DNA from: Sandaracinaceae bacterium
GTDB taxonomy: Bacteria; Myxococcota_A; Polyangia; Polyangiales; Sandaracinaceae
DNA length: 64,000 nucleotides
Direction: 5' to 3'
Assembly (NCBI GenBank): GCA_019637095.1
Contig: JAHBWG010000007.1
Location: 62,001 to 126,000, forward strand
Position numbers and translations under genes: made by a program. Positions 53,106-61,708 of the stretch are shown one piece after another. The notes under the pieces were generated by a model. That model had not been told where the DNA came from. It ran no database searches and saw only the letters and a program-made list of their open reading frames with translations. Positions within the stretch are counted from its first letter, which is position 1, and each line of letters opens with the position of its first letter.

Positions 53106-56021
53106 ATGAGCGAGCACGAGGTGAAGATCGCGCGCGGGCTCGACGCGCTGCCCGAGGCGCTCGGGAGCGCGCGCCGGGTGCTGGTGATCACGGGCCCGTC
53201 GCGGCGGTTCGTGGAGCGGCTGCCGCTCGAAGACCGCGAGGTCGAGGTGTTCGACGCCGCGCGCGTGCACGTCCCGCGCGAGGTGCTCGACGCGGCGAGC
53301 GCGGCGCTGGCGCGGTTCGGGGCCGACGCGATCGTGGCCCTCGGAGGCGGCGCGGCGATCGGGCTCGGCAAGGCGCTCTGCTTGGTCCACGCGGGGCTCC
53401 GCTTCGTCGCGATCCCGACGACCTACTCCGGCTCGGAGATGACGAGCATCCACGGCGTCACCGACGGCGGCGACAAGCGCACGGGCCGCGACCCGCGCGC
53501 GCGGCCTCACGCGGTGATCCACGAGCCGGCGCTCTTCACCGAGATGCCGCGGGCGCTCACGGTGACGAGCCTGCTCAACGCGCTCGCGCACCCGATCGGC
53601 GCGCTCGAGGGCGGGCTCGACGAGGGCGCGGAGCGCGCGGCGCTCGGCGCGATCCGCGATCTGTCGTGGGCGCTCGACCAGCTCCTCGAGTCGGCCTCGT
53701 CGGCCGACGGGCTCGAGAGCGCCCTGCGCGGCGCGGCGCGCGCGGGCGAGATCATCGAGCGCGGCGGGCTCGGCGTGCACCACGCGGTCGCGCACCTGCT
53801 CGGCGGGCGCTTCGATCTCGACCACGCGGGGGTGCACGCCGTCTTGCTCCCCCACACCGCGCGGCGCCTCGCGGACGAAGAGCCCGCGCTCTACGCGCGG
53901 ATCGCCGACGCGGCCGGGGCGAGCGACCTGCCGGCCAGGCTCTACGACGCGCTGACGCGCGCGGGCACCGCCCGATCGCTCGTGGAGCTCGGCGTCGCGC
54001 ACGAGGCGTTCGAGGCGCTCGCCGCGGAGGACCCGCGCGCGGCGCTCGGCTGGGTCGACGACGCGCGGCTCGGCCGGCGCCCGACCGTGCGCTCGCGCGC
54101 GCTGGACGCCGGCGCCCGGCCGTGGACGCTCGCGCTCGGCCCGCCGCCGCGCGAAGCCTCGCGCGTGATCGTCGCGTTGCACGGCCGCGGCGCGAACGCG
54201 GGCCGCTTCGCGAAGGACGTGCTCGATCTGAGCGGGCGCGATCCGTCGATCGCCATCGTCGCGCCGCAGGCGCCGCGCTGCGCGTGGTTCGAGGGGAGCT
54301 TCCGCGCGCCCGAGTCGGGGCTCGAGGCCTCGCTCGACGCGGTGCGCGCGACGCTCGACGCCCTCCTCGCCGAGGGCGTCGCGCCCGAGCGCACGTCCCT
54401 CGTCGGCTTCTCGCAGGGCGCGTGCCTCGCGATCGAGTGCGTCGCGCGCGCGGAGCGGCGCCTCGGCGGGCTCGTCGCGATCGCGGGCGGCCGGATCGGC
54501 GCGACGCCCGCGCCGATCGCGCGCGAGCTCGCCGGCCTGCCCGTCGTGCTCGGCGCGGCCGAGGGCGACTCCTGGGTGCGCCCGGACGAGGTCGAGGCGG
54601 CCGCGAGCGCGCTGCGCGCCGCGGGCGCGCGCGTCACGGTGATCGCCGAGCCTGGCGACGCGCACGTGATCACGCTGCGCCAGCGCGTGGCGGCGCACGC
54701 GCTGATCACGGGGCGCGACCCGCGCGAGGGCCTGTTCGGCCTCCACGCGCCCCACCAGAGCGAGGCGCTCGAGGGCGCGCTCCCGCGCCACCAGAACACC
54801 CCCCGCAAGACGACGTACGGGCTCTACCCAGAGCTCGTCAGCGGCACCGGCTTCATGGCCGACCGGCACCACAACCGCCGCGTCTGGCTCTACCGGATCC
54901 GGCCCTCCGCCTCGCACACCCCCTTCGAGCCGCTCGCGCACGCCACGTTCCGCGCGGACTGGACGCCCGGCGAGGTCGACCCGAACCTCGCGGGCTGGGC
55001 CGCGCTCCCCGCGCCCGAGGCGCCCACCGACTTCGTCGACGGCGTCGCGACGCTCGGCGGCCAGGGCAGCCCTGCGCTGCGCCGCGGCTTCGCGATCCAT
55101 CTCTACGCGGCCAACCGCAGCATGGAGCGGCGCGCGTTCTACGACGCCGACGGCGACCTCCTGATCATCCCGCAAGAAGGCTCGCTGACTCTCCAGACGG
55201 AGCTCGGCGTCCTCGACGTCGGCCCGGGCCAGATCGCGCTCGTGCCGCGCGGGCTGAAGCTCGCCGTCCACCTCGCGGGCGGCTTCGCGCGCGGCTGGAT
55301 CGGCGAGGCGTACGGCCGCAGCTTCGAGCTCCCCGCGCGCGGCGTCGTCGGCAGCAACGGCACGAGCGACCCGCGACACTTCCGCGCGCCGCGCGCGTGG
55401 TTCGAGGACCGCGTCGTCCCCGGCTACCGGCTGACCGCCAAGCTCGGCAACGCGCTCCACGACGCGCGCCTCGACCACTCGCCGTTCGACGTGGTCGCCT
55501 GGCACGGCGAGCACGCGCCGTACGTCTACGAGCTCGCCGACTTCTCGCCGGTCGGCAACACGCGCTTCGATCACCCCGACCCGTCCGTCCACGTCGTGAT
55601 CGGCGCGCCGATGGACGAGGCCGGCGCCGACACGCTCGACTTCGTGTTCTTCCCGCCGCGCTGGGATCCGACCGAGCACACCTTCCGCCCGCCGTTCTTC
55701 CACCGCAACGCGGTCACCGAGCTGAACGGGATCATCGCCGACCCGAGCCTGCGCGCCGGCGGCCCGTTCGCGCCCGGGGTCACGTTCCTGACGCCGTCGA
55801 TGACCGCGCACGGCGTCCTCGCGCGGGCGGTCGAGAGCCAGCTGCGCAAGCCCGACGCGGTGGCGGATCGACCGGCGCGCATCCCGGACGCGTCCGCCTG
55901 GTTCCAGCTCGAGACGATGCTCCCGCTCTCGCTCACGCCGTGGGCGCGCGCCGCCGCGCACCGGATCGGCGAGTGGCCGCACGTCTGGGGCGCGTACCGC
56001 GAGCGGTTCGAGGCGCCCTGA
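53106..56021 (+). CDS. fusion: maleylacetate-reductase-like + carboxylesterase + homogentisate-1,2-dioxygenase-like
   Basis: One uninterrupted 971-codon frame. Residues about 1-335 match maleylacetate reductase, a metal-poor branch of iron alcohol dehydrogenases: GGGAAIGLGK, PTTYSGSEMT, LNALAH and HHAVAHLLGG, with HAGVHAVLLPH. Residues about 336-545 form an alpha/beta-hydrolase of the phospholipase/carboxylesterase type with Ser436 in GFSQGA and a His in GDAHVI. Residues about 552-971 are a full homogentisate dioxygenase domain: GLYPELVSGTGF, FYDADGDLLIIPQ, DHSPFDVVAWHG and the iron ligands His866, Glu872 and His902, whose spacing equals that of human His335/Glu341/His371. ATG 53106 follows a short leader after pssA. 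The three activities would suit ring cleavage and reduction of a hydroquinone-type compound (inference). Confidence 0.85.
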   Translation: MSEHEVKIARGLDALPEALGSARRVLVITGPSRRFVERLPLEDREVEVFDAARVHVPREVLDAASAALARFGADAIVALGGGAAIGLGKALCLVHAGLRFVAIPTTYSGSEMTSIHGVTDGGDKRTGRDPRARPHAVIHEPALFTEMPRALTVTSLLNALAHPIGALEGGLDEGAERAALGAIRDLSWALDQLLESASSADGLESALRGAARAGEIIERGGLGVHHAVAHLLGGRFDLDHAGVHAVLLPHTARRLADEEPALYARIADAAGASDLPARLYDALTRAGTARSLVELGVAHEAFEALAAEDPRAALGWVDDARLGRRPTVRSRALDAGARPWTLALGPPPREASRVIVALHGRGANAGRFAKDVLDLSGRDPSIAIVAPQAPRCAWFEGSFRAPESGLEASLDAVRATLDALLAEGVAPERTSLVGFSQGACLAIECVARAERRLGGLVAIAGGRIGATPAPIARELAGLPVVLGAAEGDSWVRPDEVEAAASALRAAGARVTVIAEPGDAHVITLRQRVAAHALITGRDPREGLFGLHAPHQSEALEGALPRHQNTPRKTTYGLYPELVSGTGFMADRHHNRRVWLYRIRPSASHTPFEPLAHATFRADWTPGEVDPNLAGWAALPAPEAPTDFVDGVATLGGQGSPALRRGFAIHLYAANRSMERRAFYDADGDLLIIPQEGSLTLQTELGVLDVGPGQIALVPRGLKLAVHLAGGFARGWIGEAYGRSFELPARGVVGSNGTSDPRHFRAPRAWFEDRVVPGYRLTAKLGNALHDARLDHSPFDVVAWHGEHAPYVYELADFSPVGNTRFDHPDPSVHVVIGAPMDEAGADTLDFVFFPPRWDPTEHTFRPPFFHRNAVTELNGIIADPSLRAGGPFAPGVTFLTPSMTAHGVLARAVESQLRKPDAVADRPARIPDASAWFQLETMLPLSLTPWARAAAHRIGEWPHVWGAYRERFEAP

Positions 56022-56109
56022 CGCGCCGGCGTGGCGCACGTGGCACAGCGCGTCGCCCAGGCTCGGCGCCGCAGCGCGAAGGGTACGGGGCTTGCTGTGG
56101 CCCGCCGGC

Positions 56110-56733
56110 ATGCGGACTCTGCGGTGGCTCTTCATCCTCACCTCCCTCGGCTGCGCCTCGACCGGTCCCGGCACGCGCTCGATCGATCGGACCGGGTTCG
56201 ACCTCGCCGCGTGCGCGCCAGCGAGCGCGCGCCTCTTCGACGCGCTGACGCCCGCGACGCCCGTCGACTACCTCGAGTGGCGCTCGCACCTCGGCGGCGA
56301 GGCCGCGCGCGGGACGCGGTGCGAGGGCGCGAGCGACGCGATGGCGTGCGAGGACGCGGTCGCGAGCCTCACCGCGCCCGTCGACGCGTGGGCGGCGATG
56401 ACGTCGGGGGGCGCGCCCGCGCCGCTCACGTACCTCGTCTTCACGCGCGGCGACGAGGTCGGCGCGGTCGGTCGAGACGGCCTCGGCGCGCTGCTCGCGC
56501 CGCTCGACGCCGCCGACGCCGCGTTCATCGCGCAGGCCGCGACGCAGGGCACCGTCCCGTGCGGCGAGGGCCGCGTGCGCGCGGTCCCGGGCGGCCACGA
56601 GGTCATCGTCAGCCGGACCCAGACCTGCGGCGGCCAACGAGACGAGCTGCTGGTGATGGTCGGCGAGGACGGCGCGGCGACCGTCCTCGAGATCGTGGTC
56701 GTCGTCGAAGGCGAAGCGATGATCTGCCCCTGA
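56110..56733 (+). CDS. hypothetical lipoprotein
   Basis: A 207-residue exported protein with the lipobox LTSLGC and a compact domain containing two Cys pairs. The repeated alternation of GGHEVIVSRTQTCGG and DELLVMVGEDG strands suggests a beta fold. No family recognised. TTG at 56092 is a possible earlier start. It begins 88 bases after the fusion gene. Confidence 0.65.
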   Translation: MRTLRWLFILTSLGCASTGPGTRSIDRTGFDLAACAPASARLFDALTPATPVDYLEWRSHLGGEAARGTRCEGASDAMACEDAVASLTAPVDAWAAMTSGGAPAPLTYLVFTRGDEVGAVGRDGLGALLAPLDAADAAFIAQAATQGTVPCGEGRVRAVPGGHEVIVSRTQTCGGQRDELLVMVGEDGAATVLEIVVVVEGEAMICP

Positions 56734-56815
56734 GGCGCGCGCCGTCGTTTTTCGAGATGCCTTAACAGTCTCTTCAGAAGGGGTGTGTCTCTTCTCTCCG
56801 AACCCGGAACGAAAC

Positions 56816-56821
56816 AAGGAG
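56816..56821 (+). promoter_or_regulatory. strong ribosome binding site fixing the start at 56830
   Basis: AAGGAG lies 8 bases before the ATG at 56830, close to the ideal Shine-Dalgarno, in a clearly less G+C-rich leader (56748-56829). The in-frame ATG at 56785 has no such site. Confidence 0.65.
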
Positions 56822-56829
56822 ACCCCCCG

Positions 56830-57816
56830 ATGCCCGCCACGTTCATCCAGCAGCTCGTCGCCTTCGGTGTCGCCGCCCTCGGTGCGATCGGAATCGACGT
56901 CGGTTCGACCCCCGCGGAGCTCGCCTTCGCCGGCAGCGCCCCCGAGGTGGTCACCATCGACGAGGAGGCCGCCGCCGCCTCGCGGATCGACCCCGCGCTC
57001 CTGAACAACCCCACGCTGCGGCGCGCGATCGCGTCGGTGGGCCCCGAGCTCGTCGCCGACCCGGAGGTGCGTAGGGCGATCGAGAGCGGCCGCTTCGACG
57101 CCTCGCTGATGAACAACCCCACGGTGTCGCGCGCGATGATGCGGGTCGGCCCGTCGCTGCTCGCCGACCCGGAGCTCTCCGCCGCCGTGCGCTCCGGCGC
57201 GCTCGGGCCGGAGATGCTCTCCGACCCCGCGGTGCTGAGCATCCTGCGCAGCCTCGACCCGTCGCTCAGCCCCGCGAGCGCCGTCGTGGCCACCTCCTCG
57301 CCGACGAGCGCGCCCTTCGTCCCGGTGAGCGCGATCGCCGTCGCCGAGGCGCCGACCCCCGCGCCCGCCGTCGAGGCGGAGCTCGAGGCCAGCGAGCGCG
57401 CCACCCCCGAGGCGCGCGCCCTCGCCCACGCCCGCCGCGACCTGCGCCGCGAGGCGGTCGCGCAGCACCGCGACGTCCACCGCGCCGCCACCGAGGCCCG
57501 CCGCGCCGAGCAATCACGCGCTGGTCGAGGCGCACCGCGCCGAGCGCCGCCCCGCCGCCGCCTGGCCGCGCGCCGCCCGGTCCCTTTCGCCCGCGCTCGG
57601 CGGAGCGCGCCGCTGCCGCCTGCGAGCGCCCGCGGCCCGCGGCGTGATCGGCGCCGCCCTCGGCATGGCGCAGCACCTCGCCGCGCGCTGACCCGAGCGC
57701 CCGTCCCCCCGCGGCGGCCGCCCTCTCGAGGGGCGGCCGCCGCGCGCGTTCCGTCGACGATGCGCCGCGGGGCTCGCGCCCGGGTCGAAACGCGGTATGT
57801 TCGCCGCTCGCGATGA
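56830..57816 (+). CDS. repeat protein with N-terminal helical motifs; probably frameshifted near 57511
   Basis: About 329 codons in the open frame. After a short N-terminal hydrophobic segment come three related units (DPALLNNPTLRRAIASVG, DASLMNNPTVSRAMMRVG, GPEMLSDPAVLSILRSL). From about 57511 the open frame becomes Arg/Pro rich, as out-of-frame G+C-rich DNA does. The +1 frame instead continues sensibly as NHALVEAHRAERR and ends GMAQHLAAR with a stop at 57691, 18 bases before a perfect terminator-like hairpin. The gene was probably meant to end there; a one-base indel (real or a sequencing error) is likely. Function unknown. Confidence 0.55.
   Translation: MPATFIQQLVAFGVAALGAIGIDVGSTPAELAFAGSAPEVVTIDEEAAAASRIDPALLNNPTLRRAIASVGPELVADPEVRRAIESGRFDASLMNNPTVSRAMMRVGPSLLADPELSAAVRSGALGPEMLSDPAVLSILRSLDPSLSPASAVVATSSPTSAPFVPVSAIAVAEAPTPAPAVEAELEASERATPEARALAHARRDLRREAVAQHRDVHRAATEARRAEQSRAGRGAPRRAPPRRRLAARRPVPFARARRSAPLPPASARGPRRDRRRPRHGAAPRRALTRAPVPPRRPPSRGAAAARVPSTMRRGARARVETRYVRRSR
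57710..57744 (+). terminator. strong terminator-like hairpin
   Basis: A perfect 14-bp G+C-only inverted repeat (cgcggcggccgccc / gggcggccgccgcg) with a 7-base loop lies after the +1-frame stop of the repeat-protein gene and before the ArsA-like gene. There is no T tract, but its position and strength suit a terminator. Confidence 0.6.
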
Positions 57817-58736
57817 CGTCGCCGTTCGACCGCGAGTTCCTCTTCGTCACGGGCAAGGGTGGCGTCGGAAAGACCACGGTGAGCGCCGCGCTCGCGCTCG
57901 CCGCCGCGAAGAAAGGCCGCCGCGTCCTGATCGCGATGTGCAACGCGAAGGAGCGCCTCAGCCACCTGCTCGACGTCGAGCCGATCGGCCCGCGCAACCA
58001 GCGCATCCTCGAGCGCATCGACGCGGTCAACATGACGCCCGCGGTCGCGCTCGAGGAGTACGGGATGATGGTCCTCAAGGTCCGCAGCGTCTACAAGGCG
58101 GTCTTCGAGAACCGGTTCGTCAGCGCGTTCCTGCGCGGCACGCCCGGCATCGAGGCGTGGTCGATGCTCGGCAAGGCGTACTTCCACGTCGAAGAGCAGA
58201 TCGACGGCCGCCCGCGCTACGACGTCGTGATCGTCGACGGCCCCGCGACCGGCCACGCGCTCGACATGCTGCGCGTCCCGCAGGTCATCTGCGACATCGC
58301 GCCGCCGGGCCTGCTGCGCACTGAGGCGGAGAAGGCGCGCAGCCTCTTCCACGATCGCCGCCGCTCCGCCGCCGTCCTCGTCACGCTCGCCGAGGACATG
58401 CCGGCCAACGAGACGATCGAGCTCCACGCCGCGATCACGAAGGACATCGGCCTAGAGGTCGACACGCTCGTCGTGAACTCGGTGCTGCCCAAGCTCTTCA
58501 AGTCGCACGAGCGCGACGCGATGGTGGAGCTGCCCGCCAAGCTCGCCCCAGGCTCCGCGCTCACCTCGCTCGCGCGCGCGAGCCGCGAGCGCGCGCTGCG
58601 CGAGGAGACGCAGCGCAGCGCGATCAAGAAGCTCGAGGAGGCGCTGCCGGCGCTGCCGCGCACCACGTTCCCGCACCTCTTCGTCCCCGAGTTCCGCCGC
58701 GGCGCGGTCGAGTCGCTCGCCGAGACCTTCGGGTGA
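57813..58736 (+). CDS. ArsA/GET3-like anion-transporting ATPase
   Basis: A 307-residue deviant Walker ATPase. It has the signature lysine loop GKGGVGKTT (about residues 14-22), a switch region IVDGPATGHAL (about 143-153) and a C-terminal helical part, as in the ArsA/GET3 group (SIMIBI class). Many bacteria, including myxobacteria, carry single-domain ArsA-like ATPases without arsenic genes; roles in membrane-protein insertion are suspected but not shown. No ars genes adjoin it. Confidence 0.85.
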   Translation: MTSPFDREFLFVTGKGGVGKTTVSAALALAAAKKGRRVLIAMCNAKERLSHLLDVEPIGPRNQRILERIDAVNMTPAVALEEYGMMVLKVRSVYKAVFENRFVSAFLRGTPGIEAWSMLGKAYFHVEEQIDGRPRYDVVIVDGPATGHALDMLRVPQVICDIAPPGLLRTEAEKARSLFHDRRRSAAVLVTLAEDMPANETIELHAAITKDIGLEVDTLVVNSVLPKLFKSHERDAMVELPAKLAPGSALTSLARASRERALREETQRSAIKKLEEALPALPRTTFPHLFVPEFRRGAVESLAETFG

Positions 58737-58819
58737 GCTCGCCGAGGGGTGCCTCCGCGCCCGGTGTCGCCGGATGCGGACGTGCAAGGTTCGTACAGTC
58801 GGGTGTAGGCTCGAACGCG

Positions 58820-59851
58820 ATGGGCTCCCGCCTCGCCGTCGCGGCCCTCTGCGCGACGCTGTTCGGCTGTACGGCCGGCCGCGTCGCACAGGAGCCGTTC
58901 GAGCCGGAGCCCCTCGAGCCCGCGCCGCCGCGCGCCGATTTCCGCTTCGCAGAGCCCCCGAGCGTCGACAACGATCCTTTCTTCGGTGCAGGCGCCGCGC
59001 GGACCGAGATCACGCTCGGGCTCTCGCAGGTCGCGCTGATCGAGGGCGCGCTCGACCCGAGCGGCGCCAACGAGGTGTGGACCGACTCCGACGGCTACGG
59101 CTTCTCGCTCTCGGCGGCGACGTTCGTGAGCGCGCACCTCTCGCACGAGGGACGCGGCGGCGTGTGGGCGGTCGCGATCCACCGCCCGGACCGCAGCCTC
59201 GCCGCGTGGTGGGGGATGGGCGCGACCGATCGCGTCGCCACGCACCCGGTCGAGCTCTCGGCGGGCGCGTACTTCGTGCACGTCGCGGCAGAGCCGTCGG
59301 TCGGCCTCGCGCCGTACGCGCTGCGCGTCGTGACCGCCCCGGACGAGCCGTGCGCGTCGAGCGCGCGGCCCGACTACGTCGAGCGCGAGGCGAGCCCGGG
59401 CCTCAACGACCAGGCGCTCGTGCACTGGGGCGCGTTCCCGCGCGTCTCGCGCGGCGACGGCCTCGCCGAGGCGACGGGCCTGCGCGTCGAGCGCGACGGC
59501 TCGCGCGTGATCGAGGGCGTCTCGGGCGCACCGGGGGCCAGCGCGGACGCGTACCTCGATCGCGACGCCTACGAGCTCGAGGTCGCCGACGGCGTCGGGG
59601 AGCTGCGCGTGCGGATCGAGCACGACTCCGCGGACGTGAACCTCGACGTGATGCTGCTGTCGGCCGACGGCCGCACGCTCGTCGGCGCCGGCGTCGAGAT
59701 CGGCGACTCGCCGGAGCTCGCCGCGATCCCCGTCGCCCCCGGTCGCTACGTCCTCTGGGTCGGCGCGCGCGACGAGCGCGCGATCGGCGGCGGCACCGCG
59801 CTCCCGCTCGGTTACCGCGCGGTGGTGTGCGGCCGCAGGGGGGCGCGATGA
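58820..59851 (+). CDS. lipoprotein with two pre-peptidase C-terminal-like beta domains
   Basis: A 343-residue exported protein with the lipobox LFGC and two similar beta-sandwich segments (about 60-180 and 200-335), each ending in a GAYFVHV or GRYVLWVG strand, the pattern of PPC-type domains. Its stop overlaps the next start by four bases (ATGA), linking it to the phospholipase-like protein. No catalytic residues are apparent, so a binding or carrier role is more likely. Confidence 0.7.
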   Translation: MGSRLAVAALCATLFGCTAGRVAQEPFEPEPLEPAPPRADFRFAEPPSVDNDPFFGAGAARTEITLGLSQVALIEGALDPSGANEVWTDSDGYGFSLSAATFVSAHLSHEGRGGVWAVAIHRPDRSLAAWWGMGATDRVATHPVELSAGAYFVHVAAEPSVGLAPYALRVVTAPDEPCASSARPDYVEREASPGLNDQALVHWGAFPRVSRGDGLAEATGLRVERDGSRVIEGVSGAPGASADAYLDRDAYELEVADGVGELRVRIEHDSADVNLDVMLLSADGRTLVGAGVEIGDSPELAAIPVAPGRYVLWVGARDERAIGGGTALPLGYRAVVCGRRGAR

Positions 59852-60609
59852 CGCGCGCGTGGCTCGCGGGCGCGCTGCTCGTCGCGCTGCCGTCGAGCGC
59901 GGCGGCCAACGAGGTGGTCGCGACCCCGTGCGACGGCTCGACGCACGGCGCGAGCGCGTTCTCGATCTTCGAATCGGTGTGCGTCGCCGGGGCCGCGGAC
60001 CTGGAGTGCGACGGCGCGCCGGGCGCAGACGTCTACGTCGTCCCGCACGGCGCCGAGCCGTGGGCCGGCCGCGCGATCCGCGTCGACGCCTCCTTCGCGG
60101 ACGTGCTCGCGTACGCAGCGCCGCTCGCCCCGGGCGAGTACGATCTGTTCCTCGACGAGGGCTGCGACGGAGAATGGACGGAAGACGACTTGCACGTCGA
60201 GCGAGCGTTCGAGGTCTTCGACGACCTCGTGTGTCGCGCCCCCGGGCCGCCGCTCGACCCCGGCCTCGAGAACGGCGCGACGTGCCGCGGCGCCTGCGGC
60301 GCTGGCTGCCCGAGCAGCTGCACCCTCGGCGGCGCCGTCACGACGTGCGTCGAGGGCGGCGGGCGCCACCAGACGTGCACGTTCGAGACGCTGACCTGCT
60401 CCACGCACGAGGCGTGTCGAGCGCACGACGAGTGCTACGACGGGTGCGACGGGTTCTGGTGCCAGCGCCAGTGCGACCTCGGCTGCGTCGGGCGCTGGGG
60501 CCTCGCGTGCGGCGCCTGGGCGACGGGGCGTGGCCCCTCCGACGGCTCCGTCACGTACTGGGGCCACCCCGTCACCGCTGGCGCGACGGAAGGGGCGTGC
60601 GGGAGCTGA
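59848..60609 (+). CDS. secreted protein with phospholipase A2-like active-site motif
   Basis: A 253-residue protein with a signal peptide (cleavage near AAANE). A Cys-rich C-terminal half contains CRACGAGC-type spacing (CRGACGAGCPSSC, a possible calcium loop) and THEACRAHDECYDGC (about residues 185-200), the Cys-x2-His-Asp-x-Cys-Tyr-Asp core of secreted phospholipase A2. The N-terminal half is a beta domain of unknown type. If active it would hydrolyse the sn-2 ester of phospholipids, with Ca2+. Coupled to the PPC-like lipoprotein gene by ATGA. Confidence 0.75.
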   Translation: MTRAWLAGALLVALPSSAAANEVVATPCDGSTHGASAFSIFESVCVAGAADLECDGAPGADVYVVPHGAEPWAGRAIRVDASFADVLAYAAPLAPGEYDLFLDEGCDGEWTEDDLHVERAFEVFDDLVCRAPGPPLDPGLENGATCRGACGAGCPSSCTLGGAVTTCVEGGGRHQTCTFETLTCSTHEACRAHDECYDGCDGFWCQRQCDLGCVGRWGLACGAWATGRGPSDGSVTYWGHPVTAGATEGACGS

Positions 60610-60625
60610 GCGGCTGCGCGCACCT

Positions 60626-61708
60626 TCAGCGCGCGGGCGTCGGGGCGTAGGGCTGCACGCGGCCGATCGCGATCGCGCGCAGCACCGGGTAGCGGCGGCG
60701 CACGTGCGGGCCGATGCGCAGCGCGCGCCGCGCGAGCTGCGTGGCCGCGTCGAGGAGCAGCCGCGCGGCCGGGCGCGTCCCCTCGGGCAGCCACTCGATG
60801 TCGCGCGCGGCGTTCGCCTCGAGCAGCTCCACGAGCACGTTCCACGCGAGCGCCGCGAGCAACGCGTCGCGGTCCGCGTCCGGGCTCGTCCACTGCCGCG
60901 CGCGCTCGAGCGTCCGCTCGATCGCCTCGCGCTCGTCCAGGATCGAGCCACCGCCGACCCCGGCGACCCACGCGATCGCGCGCGCGTGCTCCGCGTCCTC
61001 GGGCTCGAACGCCGCGCCGCCGGTCGGCACCCGCGCGCGCGCGTCGACGATCGGCCCGAGCGGCACCGCGACCGCGAGCCCCTCGACGCCGCGATCGAGC
61101 CGGCCGCGCGCGGTGACGATCCCCACGAGGCGCCCCTCGCGATCGACCACCGGCCCGCCGGAGTGCCCCGGGTTCACCGTCATCGTCAGGTGCAGCTCGC
61201 CGTTGCGGGTCACGCGGCTCACCTCGCCGCTCGCCGCCGCGGGCGTGTCCTCGCGCAGGTCGAGCGGATAGCCGCTCACGCTCACGCGCTCCGACAGCGT
61301 GAGCGGGCGCGCCTGCGCCGGCAGCGGCAGTCGGTCCGGGAGCGCGCCGGCGACGACGACGAACGCGAGGTCGTGCTCCGGATCCACGTAGACCGGGCGC
61401 GCGGGCATCGGCGTCGAGCTGCCGGGCAGAACGACGATCCACGCGTCGGCGCCCCACACCACGTGGCGCGCGGTGAGCACGAGGTTCGGGCCGACCACCA
61501 CGCCCGAGCCGTGCGTCGAGCTCGGCACGCCCACGACGCGGCGCACGTGCGAGCGACGCCCGTCGAGGCCCTGCGCGTCGATGCCGCGCAGCGAGATGAT
61601 CCGAACGGTCGCGCGGTCGACCGGTCGCAAGGTCACGGCCTGCCGCTGCGCGCGCGCGAGCGCGGGGACGGCGAAGAGGACGGCGAGACCGAGGAGCAGC
61701 GCGCGCAT
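60626..61708 (-). CDS. secreted trypsin-like serine protease (S1/DegP-like without PDZ)
   Basis: A 360-residue exported protease. A signal peptide ends near ARAQ. The chymotrypsin-like fold has His in TARHVV (about residue 82), Asp in EHDLAFVV (about 112) and the Ser of GHSGGPV (about 186). The C-terminal 130 residues are helical and contain no PDZ domain, unlike DegP. The gene shares one base (TGATG) with the lipoprotein gene upstream, so both are probably made together. Convergent with the phospholipase-like gene. Confidence 0.88.
   Translation of the reverse strand: MRALLLGLAVLFAVPALARAQRQAVTLRPVDRATVRIISLRGIDAQGLDGRRSHVRRVVGVPSSTHGSGVVVGPNLVLTARHVVWGADAWIVVLPGSSTPMPARPVYVDPEHDLAFVVVAGALPDRLPLPAQARPLTLSERVSVSGYPLDLREDTPAAASGEVSRVTRNGELHLTMTVNPGHSGGPVVDREGRLVGIVTARGRLDRGVEGLAVAVPLGPIVDARARVPTGGAAFEPEDAEHARAIAWVAGVGGGSILDEREAIERTLERARQWTSPDADRDALLAALAWNVLVELLEANAARDIEWLPEGTRPAARLLLDAATQLARRALRIGPHVRRRYPVLRAIAIGRVQPYAPTPAR

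Noticed and set aside
53106-56021. Reading the fusion as three separate genes
   Set aside because: No stop codon, start codon with ribosome site or overlap lies near the domain joints at about 54110 and 54760, so the sequence as given supports one protein.
44453-56021. A single aromatic-degradation cluster from the dienelactone hydrolase to the fusion gene
   Set aside because: The genes between them (lipoprotein, kinase, SDR, DapA-like, AAA_28, PssA) are unrelated and on mixed strands, so a shared pathway is not supported.
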